Positions 8,701 through 18,023 are shown, counted from the stretch's first letter. The stretch is 64,000 nucleotides of DNA from Streptomyces sp. H39-S7 (GCF_027158205.1 NZ_JAPVLU010000023.1:62001-126000), one strand, 5' to 3'. The notes: generated by a model from the letters alone, not told the origin. Numbers and translations are program-made.

Positions 8701-11700
8701 CTAAAGGGCGGTCAGGGGGACCTGGACGGTACGGACCTCGCCGTCGCCCAGGTGCAGCAGGCCGCGGCCGGGCTGGATCGCCTGGCCGATGGAGCCGCGC
8801 TGCAGCCGGACGCCGACCAGGTCGCCGTCCGACATGTTCTGCGGCGACAGGAGCAGGCCCCGGCGCGCCTTCTTCATCTCGACCTGCCAGCCGTTGAAGC
8901 CTCCGCAGATGTCGTCCGCGTCGCCCGCGATGACCAGGCCGATGTCCTTGCCGGTCGCGTTGCGGACCACGGACTGGAAGACGTCCCCCGCCTCGCAGTT
9001 ACGCAGCAGCTCCGCGTCGTCCACGATGATCACTCCGGGACCGCTGAAGCGGGACAGCGCCTCCTGGAGCTCCGCCGCGGTGATCTCGTCGGTGCCGAAG
9101 AAGCCCACGACGCCCGGGGCGTGCTTGAGGCGACGCAGCGGCGACTGGCGGCGCGGGGTGGCCAGGATGATCTGGGTGCCCGCGGTGAGGAACGAGCGGG
9201 TCATCGTCAGGAGCGCGGTGCTGCGCCCGGAGCGGGCGGGGCCGGCGATGACGAAGGCGGGGGTGCCCTCGGCGAGGTTCGGGCCCAGCACGGTCAGCTG
9301 GTCGCCGCCGATGGCCGCCATCGACCAGAGCCGGCCGCCACCGCGCATGGCCTGCTGCTCCTGCGGGTCGCGCATCTCCCACGCCTCCTCGAACTCGATC
9401 CGGGAGGGCAGCACGTCGACCCGGAACGGCCGGCGGGAGCGCGGTACGGCGCTGTCCCGGTCCTTGGCCGCGGCGCCGATGGCGTGCAGGGCCGCGGACT
9501 GGGCCTGGCCGCTGGGGTCCTCGGCGAGCAGCGCCACATGCGTCTCGACGGCGCCCTGGGCGCGGAACGCCCGGCCCGGCGGGATCTTCGCGGGGATCTT
9601 GCGCGGGTTGAGGCCGATGAGGGACAGGTCGCCCGAGTCGCTGAGCTGCAGCGCGATCTTGTTCTCGGTGAGGGTGGAGATCCGCCCGAGCAGCAGGGAC
9701 CGGTCGCCCGTCATGATCACGTGGATGCCGACGGACGCGCCCTCGCGCATCAGCTGGAAGATCGTGTCGGTCAGCGAGCCGTTGTTGAGATCGCCGAGCG
9801 AGGGGGTGAAGCCCTCCCAGCGGTCCAGCAGCAGCACGATGTGCGGCAGCCGGTCCGCCTCGGCGACGCCCGTCCGCTGCTCGTTGACGTCGGTGAAGCC
9901 GCCCTCGCCGAGCAGCGCCATCCGGCGCTGCACCTCGGCGGCCAGCTTGCCGATCAGCCGGACCGCGCGGTCCGCCTCGTTGGAGCGGACCACGGCGCCG
10001 CAGTGCGGCAGCGACGACAGCGCCAGCAGCGCGCCGTTCCCGCAGTCCAGCGCGTACAGGTGCACGTCGGCGCAGGAGTTGGAGCGGGCCAGCGAGCCGG
10101 CGATGGTGCGCAGCGCCTGGGAGCGGCCCATGCGCGGGGCGCCCGCGATCATCAGGTGGCCGAAGGTCGTCAGGTCGATCGAGGCGGTGCGCCGCGCCTG
10201 CTCGCTCGGCAGGTCGTCGACCGCGTACGGGGCCGGCAGCAGGCCGTCGCGGGAGACGTTGACCGGGGCCTCCAGCTCGTCGATGACCATGCGCTCGGTG
10301 AGCGCGGGCAGCCACGGGCTGTGCTGCGGCGGCAGCCCCAGCTGCTCGTTGGCGCCCTGGATGGCCTCGACGAGGACGGCGAGGTCGGTGAGCAGGTCGT
10401 CGTCGTTGGTGCGGGGACCCGCCGGGCGTTCCGGGACCGGGCGGCCGATGCCGTCCCAGCCGATCTGCACGGTCCACGGCGCGGGCGCCTTGGTGGCGAC
10501 CTGGCCGGGCCGCCGGCCGCCGACGCGTCCGGACTGGAACGGCAGCAGCGATGACGCGCCGAGCCGCACATACGCCCGGCCCGGGGTGGACTTGGCGATG
10601 TATCCGGCGTCGGGGGCGTCGATGACGTCGGACGATTCGCTGGCGTCGGTGACGCGCAGGGCGATGCGGAGGTTGGTGTTGGCGCGGATCTCGGGGGAGA
10701 CGACGCCGGAGGGGCGCTGGGTGGCGAGGATGAGGTGGATGCCGAGCGAACGGCCGCGCTGGGCGATGTTGACCAGGCCGGTGACGAAGTCCGGCAGCTC
10801 TCGGGCCATGGACGCGAACTCGTCGATGACGATGAGCAGCCGGGGCATCGCCTCGAGCCCCGGATTGGTGCGCATCGCGATGATGTAGTCCTCGAGGTCC
10901 TTGGCGCCGGCCGCGGCGAGGGTGTGCTCGCGGCGGCGCAGCTCGGCGCCGAGCGACTCCAGGGCCCGCTCCACCAGGTGCGTGTCGAGGTCGGTGACCA
11001 TACCGACGGTGTGCGGCAGCTTCACGCAGTCCTTGAAGGCCGCGCCGCCCTTGTAGTCGACGAGGACGAACGTCATCGCGTCCGGCCGGTTGGCGACCGC
11101 CAGCGAGGCCACGATGGTCTGCAGCAGCTCGGACTTGCCGGAACCGGTGGTGCCCGCGACCAGGCCGTGCGGCCCGTCGCGGACCAGGTCGATGGCGAAC
11201 GCGCCGTCGAAGGACGAGCCGACCACGGCCTGGGTGGAACGGCCGCCCATGCTCCAGCGGGCGGCGATCCCGCCGACGGTGGGCGGCTCCATCTCGATGA
11301 CGTCCAGCAGCCGGCAGGAGTCCGGCAGCGCCGAGCCCTCGTCACCGCTGACGTCGCGGATCGGGGCCATCGCGCGGGCCATCTGCTCGCCCCACGCGGC
11401 GGTCACACAGTCGGGCCGGACGGCGGAGACCGGCTCGACGCCGGCCATCGAGACCTGCAGCAGGCCGTAGTAGTCCTCCTCGACGAGCGCGCGGCACTCC
11501 TCGGGGAGCAGCCGGCGGTCGGCGTCGAGGCAGATGAGGTGGATGCCGACGCGCGGGCCGTCGCGCAGCACCTGGGTGAGGCCGGGGAGCGCGCGCAGCC
11601 GCCGGGAGCCGTCGAGGACGACGAGGATCGTCGGGCCGCCCCAGGCCTGGTTGGGCTGCGTGCCGGCCTCGCGGGCCGCGTCCTGGCGGGAGGTGACCTG

Positions 11701-13110
11701 GGCGAGCAGTTCGCTGATGCGGCGGGCGACGCTGTCGGCGTCGGTGCCGATCAGGGCCAGCGCCGACTGCCCTTCGCGGGCCCTGGCGTGCGGGAGCCAG
11801 CGCACCCACTCCCAGCCCTCGCGGCCGCTGGGGTCGGTGAGCACGCAGATCTGCAGGTCGGCGGGGGAGTGCAGGGCGGCGGCCTGCGCGACCAGCCAGC
11901 GGCCGATGGCGCGCGGCAGTTCACCGCGGCCGGCGACGCCGAGCACGCCGTGCTGCTGCATGGGGACGGTCACCGGGACGTCGGAGAGCTTCCGGGCCTC
12001 GTTGCGCTTGTGCTCCTCCTGGGCCGGGTCCGAGACCTGGACCTCGGTGGGGAGGGTGCCGGTGCCGACGCGCAGCATCCCGTAGTCCGGGTCGGAACGC
12101 CGCCGCTCCCACAGCCGCTGGCTCGGTCCGGTCGCGGCGACCAGCACCTCGGCCGGGTCCGGGGCCTGGGTGCGGCGGGCGGCGGTGTCGGCGGCCATGG
12201 CCTTGCGGGCCTGCCGCTCGATCGACTCCTTGTGCGTCTCGTAGTCGGCGGTGGTCTGGCGGAACGACTTCTTGCCGTGCTTCTTGTCGTTCATGTAGTT
12301 GCCGACCATGGCGACCGGGCTGAGCACCGCCATGAACAGGAAGCGCGGCTGGTGCATCATCATCGCCATGAGCACCGCGCCGAAGAGCGGGATGACCGCC
12401 ATCAGCCAGGGCAGGGGCCGGTTCTCGGACTGCTTGGGCTTGCTCGGCAGCTGGAACTTGGTCGGCCGCGGCGGCGGCGTGATGCGCGGCGGCCGGTTGT
12501 AGTCGAGCCCGGTGCCGTCCTCGGAGGGCTTGAGGGCGGTGTCGGGGAAGCTCGGCAGGCTCAGTTCGAGCAGGGTCTGCCCGGCGGCGACGACACTGCG
12601 CGGCCGCCAGGGGCTCGCTTCGGTGAGCGGCAGGCCGTCGATGGTGGCGGAGCTGCCGAAGGACGGGTGGACGGTGACCGTCCCGTCGACCGCGACGTCC
12701 ACCTCCACCGCCGAGTGCGGCAGCGCGGGGTCGTTGAGCCGGATCCACGCGTCGGGTCCGCTGCCGACGACGGCGACGCCCGGTCCGAGGCGGTGCACGC
12801 CGCCCGCGTCGGGGCCGCCGACGATCCGTACCTCCACCGTCCCCTGGGCGTCGGGCGCCGGGCAGGCGTCGGGCGCGGCGACGCTGAGCACCGCGCCGTC
12901 GCGCACCGGCGAGGCGTCCAGGCTCAGTTCGGGGTCGATCTGGAAGCCGTTGATGTGCAGGGCGGGCGGCCCCTGGCCGTCGTCCGGACGTCCGAGCAGT
13001 CGGCCGATCTCGGCCGCGAGCGCGCCGACGGGCGCCGCGGGGTCGGCGTCGACCAGCATGTCCGCACGGTCGTCACGGACCGGGTCGATCACGCTGAGCT
13101 GCAGTTCCAC
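8701..13110 (-). CDS. eccC: Type VII secretion ATPase, FtsK/SpoIIIE type, with EssC-like ubiquitin-like and FHA N-terminal domains
   Basis: A 1469-residue membrane motor for export of WXG100-type proteins. Order of parts: ubiquitin-like segment (about 1-80), FHA domain (about 95-180), Pro-rich linker, two membrane helices (about 234-252 and 256-273), then three FtsK-like ATPase modules. Module 1 has an intact Walker A GTTGSGKS (653-660) and Walker B LLIVIDEF (758-765). Modules 2 and 3 have GAPRMGRSQ (990-998) and GPARSGRST (1290-1298), where arginine replaces the P-loop lysine, so they probably bind nucleotide poorly or do not hydrolyse it. Mycobacterial EccC lacks the FHA part; the FHA-TM-TM-3xATPase order is that of Firmicutes EssC. 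The GTG start follows AGGGGGA. Divergent from two WXG100 genes. Confidence 0.92.
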   Translation of the reverse strand: MELQLSVIDPVRDDRADMLVDADPAAPVGALAAEIGRLLGRPDDGQGPPALHINGFQIDPELSLDASPVRDGAVLSVAAPDACPAPDAQGTVEVRIVGGPDAGGVHRLGPGVAVVGSGPDAWIRLNDPALPHSAVEVDVAVDGTVTVHPSFGSSATIDGLPLTEASPWRPRSVVAAGQTLLELSLPSFPDTALKPSEDGTGLDYNRPPRITPPPRPTKFQLPSKPKQSENRPLPWLMAVIPLFGAVLMAMMMHQPRFLFMAVLSPVAMVGNYMNDKKHGKKSFRQTTADYETHKESIERQARKAMAADTAARRTQAPDPAEVLVAATGPSQRLWERRRSDPDYGMLRVGTGTLPTEVQVSDPAQEEHKRNEARKLSDVPVTVPMQQHGVLGVAGRGELPRAIGRWLVAQAAALHSPADLQICVLTDPSGREGWEWVRWLPHARAREGQSALALIGTDADSVARRISELLAQVTSRQDAAREAGTQPNQAWGGPTILVVLDGSRRLRALPGLTQVLRDGPRVGIHLICLDADRRLLPEECRALVEEDYYGLLQVSMAGVEPVSAVRPDCVTAAWGEQMARAMAPIRDVSGDEGSALPDSCRLLDVIEMEPPTVGGIAARWSMGGRSTQAVVGSSFDGAFAIDLVRDGPHGLVAGTTGSGKSELLQTIVASLAVANRPDAMTFVLVDYKGGAAFKDCVKLPHTVGMVTDLDTHLVERALESLGAELRRREHTLAAAGAKDLEDYIIAMRTNPGLEAMPRLLIVIDEFASMARELPDFVTGLVNIAQRGRSLGIHLILATQRPSGVVSPEIRANTNLRIALRVTDASESSDVIDAPDAGYIAKSTPGRAYVRLGASSLLPFQSGRVGGRRPGQVATKAPAPWTVQIGWDGIGRPVPERPAGPRTNDDDLLTDLAVLVEAIQGANEQLGLPPQHSPWLPALTERMVIDELEAPVNVSRDGLLPAPYAVDDLPSEQARRTASIDLTTFGHLMIAGAPRMGRSQALRTIAGSLARSNSCADVHLYALDCGNGALLALSSLPHCGAVVRSNEADRAVRLIGKLAAEVQRRMALLGEGGFTDVNEQRTGVAEADRLPHIVLLLDRWEGFTPSLGDLNNGSLTDTIFQLMREGASVGIHVIMTGDRSLLLGRISTLTENKIALQLSDSGDLSLIGLNPRKIPAKIPPGRAFRAQGAVETHVALLAEDPSGQAQSAALHAIGAAAKDRDSAVPRSRRPFRVDVLPSRIEFEEAWEMRDPQEQQAMRGGGRLWSMAAIGGDQLTVLGPNLAEGTPAFVIAGPARSGRSTALLTMTRSFLTAGTQIILATPRRQSPLRRLKHAPGVVGFFGTDEITAAELQEALSRFSGPGVIIVDDAELLRNCEAGDVFQSVVRNATGKDIGLVIAGDADDICGGFNGWQVEMKKARRGLLLSPQNMSDGDLVGVRLQRGSIGQAIQPGRGLLHLGDGEVRTVQVPLTAL

Positions 13111-13318
13111 TGCCGTCCCCCTGCACCACTGAGCACCACTGGTATTTGCTGTTGACCATCATGCAACAGACGGCCGACAACGCACCGGCCGCATCAGGCG
13201 GAACCGCGGCCACGGCGGGAGGTGTCCTGACGATGGGTGGGGCAACAGTGAGAGAATCGACCGGCAGCGAACGCGGAAGCCGTGTGCGGCGGGCGGCCGC
13301 AGAACCGACGGGGGAAAT

Positions 13319-13633
13319 ATGGGCAGTCCTGACCGATTGAAGGTGGATCTAGGCGGTTTGGAGGATTTTGCCTCCAATCTCGAAGCGGTACGGACCACCA
13401 TGAACGGCACGCGCAAGCTCTTCGAGTCCTACGAGGCGAAGCTCGGCTCCGGGAAGGTCGCGGACGCGCTGGACAGCTTCGAGCACAACTGGAAGGACGG
13501 CCGGAAGGAGATCGACGGGCACCTGGAGGGGTTGGCCAAGATGGCCAACACCGCGGTGCGCGAGATCCGGAAGGCCGACAAGCAGCTCGCCGACGATCTG
13601 GCGAAGGCGGCAAAGGGTGAGGGCGGCAAGTAG
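13319..13633 (+). CDS. WXG100-like protein, putative type VII substrate or partner
   Basis: 104 residues, almost entirely helical by composition, with the length and helix-turn-helix hairpin layout of EsxA/EsxB proteins. The turn motif is NWKDG (W58, G61), that is W-x-x-G rather than W-x-G. The C-terminus is Lys-rich and has no obvious YxxxD/E export signal. ATG start with a GGGGGAAAT leader. It is divergent from the EccC gene (208 bp) and the next gene starts inside its stop codon (TAGTG), so the two are co-translated. Role as substrate of the adjacent ATPase is inferred from context. Confidence 0.8.
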   Translation: MGSPDRLKVDLGGLEDFASNLEAVRTTMNGTRKLFESYEAKLGSGKVADALDSFEHNWKDGRKEIDGHLEGLAKMANTAVREIRKADKQLADDLAKAAKGEGGK

Positions 13634-14307
13634 TGAGTGCGACTCCGCGGGTGATGCCGGTCGAGCGGGAGGGCTTCTCGCTCACCGTCCCGATGACATG
13701 GTGGGAGTTCGATCTGCACCCGGCCAGCCGGGACGAGAGCATCCGCAGGCTGATGGCGCAGCGGGTGCAGGAGAATCCGGCGCTCGGTGAACACCGTGAC
13801 GTGCTGGCCAAGTTCCTGCGCAGGGCGGCGCGCGAGGCGTACGACAGCGGGGCGGTGTACGTCGGCTGCATGGCGCAGAACTTCGGCGGGGTGCCGCTGA
13901 CCGCTTCCGTCACCGTGTCGCTGGTGGGTGCCCGTACGCCCGAGGGGCAGTTGCTGGCCACGGATCCCGCGTCGATCGTGGCGGGGCTGCGGGAGAAGCC
14001 GGCCCGGCGCGAGGGCGACGCGTGGCGGAAGGTGACCACGGTGGAGATTCCGGAGACCGGGGCCGCCGCCCGCACGTACGGGATCGAGGACATCGAGATC
14101 CCCGGTGACACCAGAACCATGCGAACCGTTCTGATGCAGACATTCATCCCGCTGCCGGGCGGCGGGGACCGGGTCGCACTGGTCGCCTGCAGCAGTCCCG
14201 TACTCGACCTCGCGGACTCGTTCTTCGATGTCTTCGACGCGGTGACCTCGACGTTCCGCTACCGGGAACCGCAAGCTGCACCTGCGCCGTCCTCACCCGT
14301 AAGCTGA
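13633..14307 (+). CDS. Unknown protein encoded between two WXG100 genes (possible DcrB/PsbP-like fold)
   Basis: 224 residues from a GTG that overlaps the previous stop by one base. No signal peptide or membrane helix. The N-terminal GFSLTVPMTWWEFDL strand followed by helices, and the C-terminal LADSFFDVFDAVTSTFRY helix-strand, recall the small alpha/beta sandwich of DcrB/PsbP-like proteins. This is a shape-level impression, not an identification. Its position, sandwiched between two WXG100 genes opposite the secretion ATPase, suggests a cytoplasmic chaperone or adaptor comparable in role to EspG. I do not recognise EspG sequence features in it. Confidence 0.75.
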   Translation: MSATPRVMPVEREGFSLTVPMTWWEFDLHPASRDESIRRLMAQRVQENPALGEHRDVLAKFLRRAAREAYDSGAVYVGCMAQNFGGVPLTASVTVSLVGARTPEGQLLATDPASIVAGLREKPARREGDAWRKVTTVEIPETGAAARTYGIEDIEIPGDTRTMRTVLMQTFIPLPGGGDRVALVACSSPVLDLADSFFDVFDAVTSTFRYREPQAAPAPSSPVS

Positions 14308-14392
14308 GGCTTCCGCAGACCATCACATCAATCTGCGACTCAACGGCCACGGGGGTCGGCCCTGCGGCTAGGCCAATGGAAGGTATTCCTCT

Positions 14393-14689
14393 ATGTCCAA
14401 CGTGAACGTCACATACCAGGACATGCGTGACGCTGCCACCAAGCTCAAGACGGGGCAGACCGAGATCACGGAGAAGCTGAACACGCTGCACAAGTTTGTT
14501 CAGAGCCTGGTGAACGGCGGTTACGTGACCGACCGTTCCTCGAAGCAGTTCGACCAGTCCTACACGGAGTTCAACACCGGTGCCACCAAGACCATCGAGG
14601 GTCTTGAAGGTATGGGCAAGTTCCTCGAGAGTGCCGCGCAGGCGTTCCAGTCCGCGGACGAGGAGCTCGCCAAGGGCCTCGGTCACTGA
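14393..14689 (+). CDS. WXG100 family protein lacking the tryptophan
   Basis: 98 residues, two amphipathic helices with a central turn VNGGYVTD at about residues 40-47. It has no tryptophan at all; Gly-Gly-Tyr takes the place of the W-x-G turn. The flanking sequence (FDQSYTEFNTGATKTIEGL) is characteristic of the actinobacterial branch of WXG100 proteins. It starts at an ATG 85 bp after the preceding gene and is probably in the same transcript. It is the likely heterodimer partner of, or alternative to, the protein at 13319. Secretion by the EccC motor opposite is plausible but not shown by sequence. Confidence 0.85.
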   Translation: MSNVNVTYQDMRDAATKLKTGQTEITEKLNTLHKFVQSLVNGGYVTDRSSKQFDQSYTEFNTGATKTIEGLEGMGKFLESAAQAFQSADEELAKGLGH

Positions 14690-14785
14690 TCGAGCGGCAA
14701 CGGATGCGCCGCAGCGGATCACCGCTGCGGCGCATCGTGCGTCGCGGCAGCCGCTCGGGGGCACACTCGCTCAGAGGAGGATCCG

Positions 14786-16384
14786 ATGCAGCCGTTGGCT
14801 ACGACAGATCCGTCGTCGATCGGTCCGTACCGTCTGCTGGGACGGCTCGGAGCGGGTGGGATGGGCCGGGTCTATCTCGGCCGCAGCCCCGGCGGCCGTA
14901 CGGTCGCGGTGAAGGTGGTGCGCCCCGAACTCGCCGAGGACGCCGAGTTCCGTACCCGCTTCCGCCGTGAGGTGGCCGCCGCCCGGCTGGTGAGCGCGGT
15001 CTGGAGCGCCCCGGTGCTCGACGCGGACACCGAGTCGCCGGTGCCGTGGATCGCCACCGGGTACATCGCGGGGCCGACCCTGGCGCAGGCCGTCGACGAG
15101 TTCGGGCCGCTGCCGCCGAGCGGCGTGCGGACCCTGGGCGCCGGGCTCGCCGAGGCGCTGGACGCGCTGCACCGGCTCGGCCTGCTGCACCGCGACGTCA
15201 AACCGTCCAACGTGATGCTCTCGATCGACGGCCCGGTGCTCATCGACTTCGGGGTCGCCCGCGCCATGGACGCGGCGGGCGCGTCCGTCACCGGCAGCGG
15301 GGTGGTCGTCGGCTCGCCGGGCTACATGTCGCCGGAGCAGGTGCTCGCCCGGCCGCTCGGTGCGGCCTCCGACGTCTTCGCCCTCGGAGCCGTGCTCGCC
15401 TTCGCGGCGACCGGGCACGGCCCGTTCAGCGGGGACAGCGCCGCCTCGCTGCTCTACAAGGTCGCCCACGAGGAGCCGGAACTCGACGGTGTGCCGTACG
15501 AGTTGCGCGACATCGTGGAGTCCTGCCTCGCCAAGGCCCCGGCCGTCCGTCCCACTCCCGCCCGGCTCGCGGCGCGGCTGTCGCCCGACGGCGCCGCCGC
15601 GCTCGTGCGCCAGGGCTGGCTCTCCCGGCCGCTGATGGCGCAGTTGGGCCGGCACGCGGTCGAACTTCTGGACCTGGAGGCGGCTCCGCTGTCCACCCGC
15701 TCGGGGGTGACGCCCTCGGGGACGCCGCTCGGGTCGGCCTACGGCACGTTCGGTCCGCCGCCCGCGCCCTCGCACTCCTTCGGCATGGAGGCGTCGGGGC
15801 CGCGCGACGCGCTGCCGGGCACCGCGGGCTCCGGTGCGCGGTTCGCGCCGGAGCCCGCCGCGGACCGCGGGTACCGCCGGCTGCTGGCGGCGGTGGCCGT
15901 GGTGCTGGCCGCCACCGTCGCCGTGACCGCGGTGGTCCTGTTCCGGCTGGAGGACAAGCCGGGCGGCACCACCGGCGGGACAGGGAGCGGAACCCCGTCC
16001 ACCGGCGCGAACACCGGCGCGGTCACCGGGGCCGTGCCCGCCGTGTTCATCGGCACGTGGCAGGGCGGCACCGTGTCCACCAACGGCGTTCCCAACGGGG
16101 TCCTGACGGTCACCGTCAAGGCGGGACGGGTCGGCGAGATGGTCGCCGACGGCACCGTGGACCTGCTGGGAGTCCTGCACTGCGGAGGCACGTGGAAGCT
16201 GGTGTCCGCGACCACGAGGATGCTGGTCCTCGACTCGACGGGCGGCAATCCGGGCGCGACGAGCGGCTGTTCGCCGGGCGCCACGGCGGAACGGCTGACC
16301 CTCAAGAACGCCCTGACGTTGACCTACACCACCAACGACGCGGCAGCCGGCCACCCCAGCGGCGACCTGAAGAAGATCAATTAG
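14786..16384 (+). CDS. Membrane Ser/Thr protein kinase (PknB-type kinase domain, extracytoplasmic sensor)
   Basis: 532 residues. The cytoplasmic kinase domain (about 14-275) has an intact glycine loop GAGGMGRV (22-29), Lys43, the HRDVKPSN catalytic loop (135-142) and DFG (154-156), so it should be active. A Pro/Gly/Ser-rich juxtamembrane linker leads to one membrane helix (about 365-386), then a Gly/Thr-rich stalk and a roughly 115-residue extracytoplasmic domain with two cysteines and no PASTA repeats. AGGAGGA lies 5 nt before the ATG. It follows the WXG100 genes and may phosphorylate partners of the EccC FHA domain. It ends 21 bp from the convergent second kinase. Confidence 0.93.
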   Translation: MQPLATTDPSSIGPYRLLGRLGAGGMGRVYLGRSPGGRTVAVKVVRPELAEDAEFRTRFRREVAAARLVSAVWSAPVLDADTESPVPWIATGYIAGPTLAQAVDEFGPLPPSGVRTLGAGLAEALDALHRLGLLHRDVKPSNVMLSIDGPVLIDFGVARAMDAAGASVTGSGVVVGSPGYMSPEQVLARPLGAASDVFALGAVLAFAATGHGPFSGDSAASLLYKVAHEEPELDGVPYELRDIVESCLAKAPAVRPTPARLAARLSPDGAAALVRQGWLSRPLMAQLGRHAVELLDLEAAPLSTRSGVTPSGTPLGSAYGTFGPPPAPSHSFGMEASGPRDALPGTAGSGARFAPEPAADRGYRRLLAAVAVVLAATVAVTAVVLFRLEDKPGGTTGGTGSGTPSTGANTGAVTGAVPAVFIGTWQGGTVSTNGVPNGVLTVTVKAGRVGEMVADGTVDLLGVLHCGGTWKLVSATTRMLVLDSTGGNPGATSGCSPGATAERLTLKNALTLTYTTNDAAAGHPSGDLKKIN

Positions 16385-16405
16385 CCGGAGGCGGCGGCCG
16401 GGTGG

Positions 16406-17932
16406 TCAGCCGGTGGTTTTGCAGAGTTCCTTGGACGGCGCGAACTGGAACTTGCCGTCGACCGAGATCACCGCGTTGACCGTGTAGCAGGTGTCGGCCG
16501 TCACCGACCCGGCCGTGAACACCACCGCGGGCTCGTTCCCGTTCGGCGTCTTCTGCAGCGGCTCGCCGCCACCGGGCACCACGGCCCGCACGACATAGCC
16601 GGCGACCTGCGCGGCCTGGGTCGGCGCCTTCCACGTGATCTGCACATTCCCGTTGGCCTTCACGGCCTGCACGTTCTGCGGCATCAGACCCGCCAGCTTG
16701 TCCGCCGGCACCTGCACCGGGGCGGCGCTCGACGTCGGTCCCGGCGCCGTGGAGGCGCTGGAGGACGCCTTCGGCTCGGGCTTGGAGTTGCGGTCGCGCA
16801 GCACCAGCGTGGCCGCGGTGCCCGCGGCGGCGAACACCACCAGGGCGGTCGTCGCCGCCAGCAGCCGCTTGCGCGACTGCCGCTTGGCCTCGTCCTGCGC
16901 CCGCGCGCCCGCCTGTTCGACGGCCGCCTGCTCCTCGGGCGTCAGGTCGTCCGCCGGGTCCCAGCCCGGCAGCGGCGACTCCATCGCCGGTTCCGGCTCC
17001 AGGGAGGGCACCTTCGTCGCGGACGCGGGGGTCAGCAGTGAGCGCAGCGAGCGGTGCACCTCGGTCAGCGGCGGCCGGCCCTCCGGGTTCGCCGACATCA
17101 TCCTCCGGACGAGGATGAGCAGCGGGTCCGGTATGTCATGCCGGTGGGCCGGGTACGGCAGTTCGCCGCGCAGCACCTCCGCGTAGAGCGCGGACCACGA
17201 GGTGCGGCCGGCGTCCGCGTACGCCGGTTCGCCGTTGAGCAGCGCGTACAGCGTCGCGCCGAGGCTGTACACGTCGGCGGCCGGGCCCGGCTTCTCCCAG
17301 CCGAAGAGCTCGCGCGGTACGAACATCGGGTCGAAGACCGTGCCCAGCCGGGGCGCGGAGCGCTGCAGGACGCGGGCGAGGCCGTGGTCCGCGAGCAGCG
17401 CGTCGCCGTTCTCATCGAAGAGGATGTTGGCCGGGCGGACGTCCAGGTGCAGTACCCCGCGGCGGTGCGCGGAGTGCAGCGCCAGCGCCAGGCGGGTGCC
17501 GATCACGATCGTCTCGTCGACGGGGAACGGGCCGGAGTTGGCGAGCTTCGCCTGTGCGTTGCCGCCGCGGCAGAACTGCTCCACCAGGTAGGGGCGGTGC
17601 TCGGCGGTGAAGCCGGCGTCCTCGACGGTCACGGAGCAGGGGTGGCGGGCGGCGGCGCCCGCCGACAGGAGTTCGGAGTGCGCGGCCAGCCGGGTGCTCT
17701 CGTCGTCGACCGTGACGGCGAGCAGCTTGACGGCCACCTCGGCGCCGGTCGCCTCCTCGGCGCACAGCAGCACGGAACTGTGGCGGCCGGTGCCGGCCTG
17801 GCGGAGCAGTTTGTAGCCCGGCGGGAGGCGATGGCCCTCCGCCGACGTCTGCGCCGGTACGGCGACGGAACCCTCGTCGCTCTCCGGGTTGTCCGTCGCG
17901 CCCTGCCCGCGCCTTCCCGGCGTCCGGTCCAC
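16406..17932 (-). CDS. Ser/Thr kinase-like protein with a membrane helix and C-terminal fibronectin type III domain
   Basis: About 508 residues from the GTG at 17932, which has GGGAGGA 5 nt upstream; a GTG at 17962 is the alternative. The kinase fold is recognisable but divergent. The nucleotide loop is GTGRHS, the VAVK lysine is kept, HRDLKP reads HLDVRP, and DFG reads DHG; the catalytic and metal aspartates and the asparagine are present. It may be weakly active or a pseudokinase. A membrane helix lies about 20 residues long two thirds in, followed by a Ser/Pro stalk and one FN3 domain outside the cell. It is the last gene of the run FN3-MoxR-DUF58-transglutaminase-like-kinase. Confidence 0.85.
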   Translation of the reverse strand: MDRTPGRRGQGATDNPESDEGSVAVPAQTSAEGHRLPPGYKLLRQAGTGRHSSVLLCAEEATGAEVAVKLLAVTVDDESTRLAAHSELLSAGAAARHPCSVTVEDAGFTAEHRPYLVEQFCRGGNAQAKLANSGPFPVDETIVIGTRLALALHSAHRRGVLHLDVRPANILFDENGDALLADHGLARVLQRSAPRLGTVFDPMFVPRELFGWEKPGPAADVYSLGATLYALLNGEPAYADAGRTSWSALYAEVLRGELPYPAHRHDIPDPLLILVRRMMSANPEGRPPLTEVHRSLRSLLTPASATKVPSLEPEPAMESPLPGWDPADDLTPEEQAAVEQAGARAQDEAKRQSRKRLLAATTALVVFAAAGTAATLVLRDRNSKPEPKASSSASTAPGPTSSAAPVQVPADKLAGLMPQNVQAVKANGNVQITWKAPTQAAQVAGYVVRAVVPGGGEPLQKTPNGNEPAVVFTAGSVTADTCYTVNAVISVDGKFQFAPSKELCKTTG

Positions 17933-18023
17933 CGATGTCCTCCCGTGCCTCACGCGTCTCACGACAACCTACCGTCTCCGCCGTCCGGCCGGGTCGGCGC
18001 CCGCACCCTGTGGCCGGAGGCGG

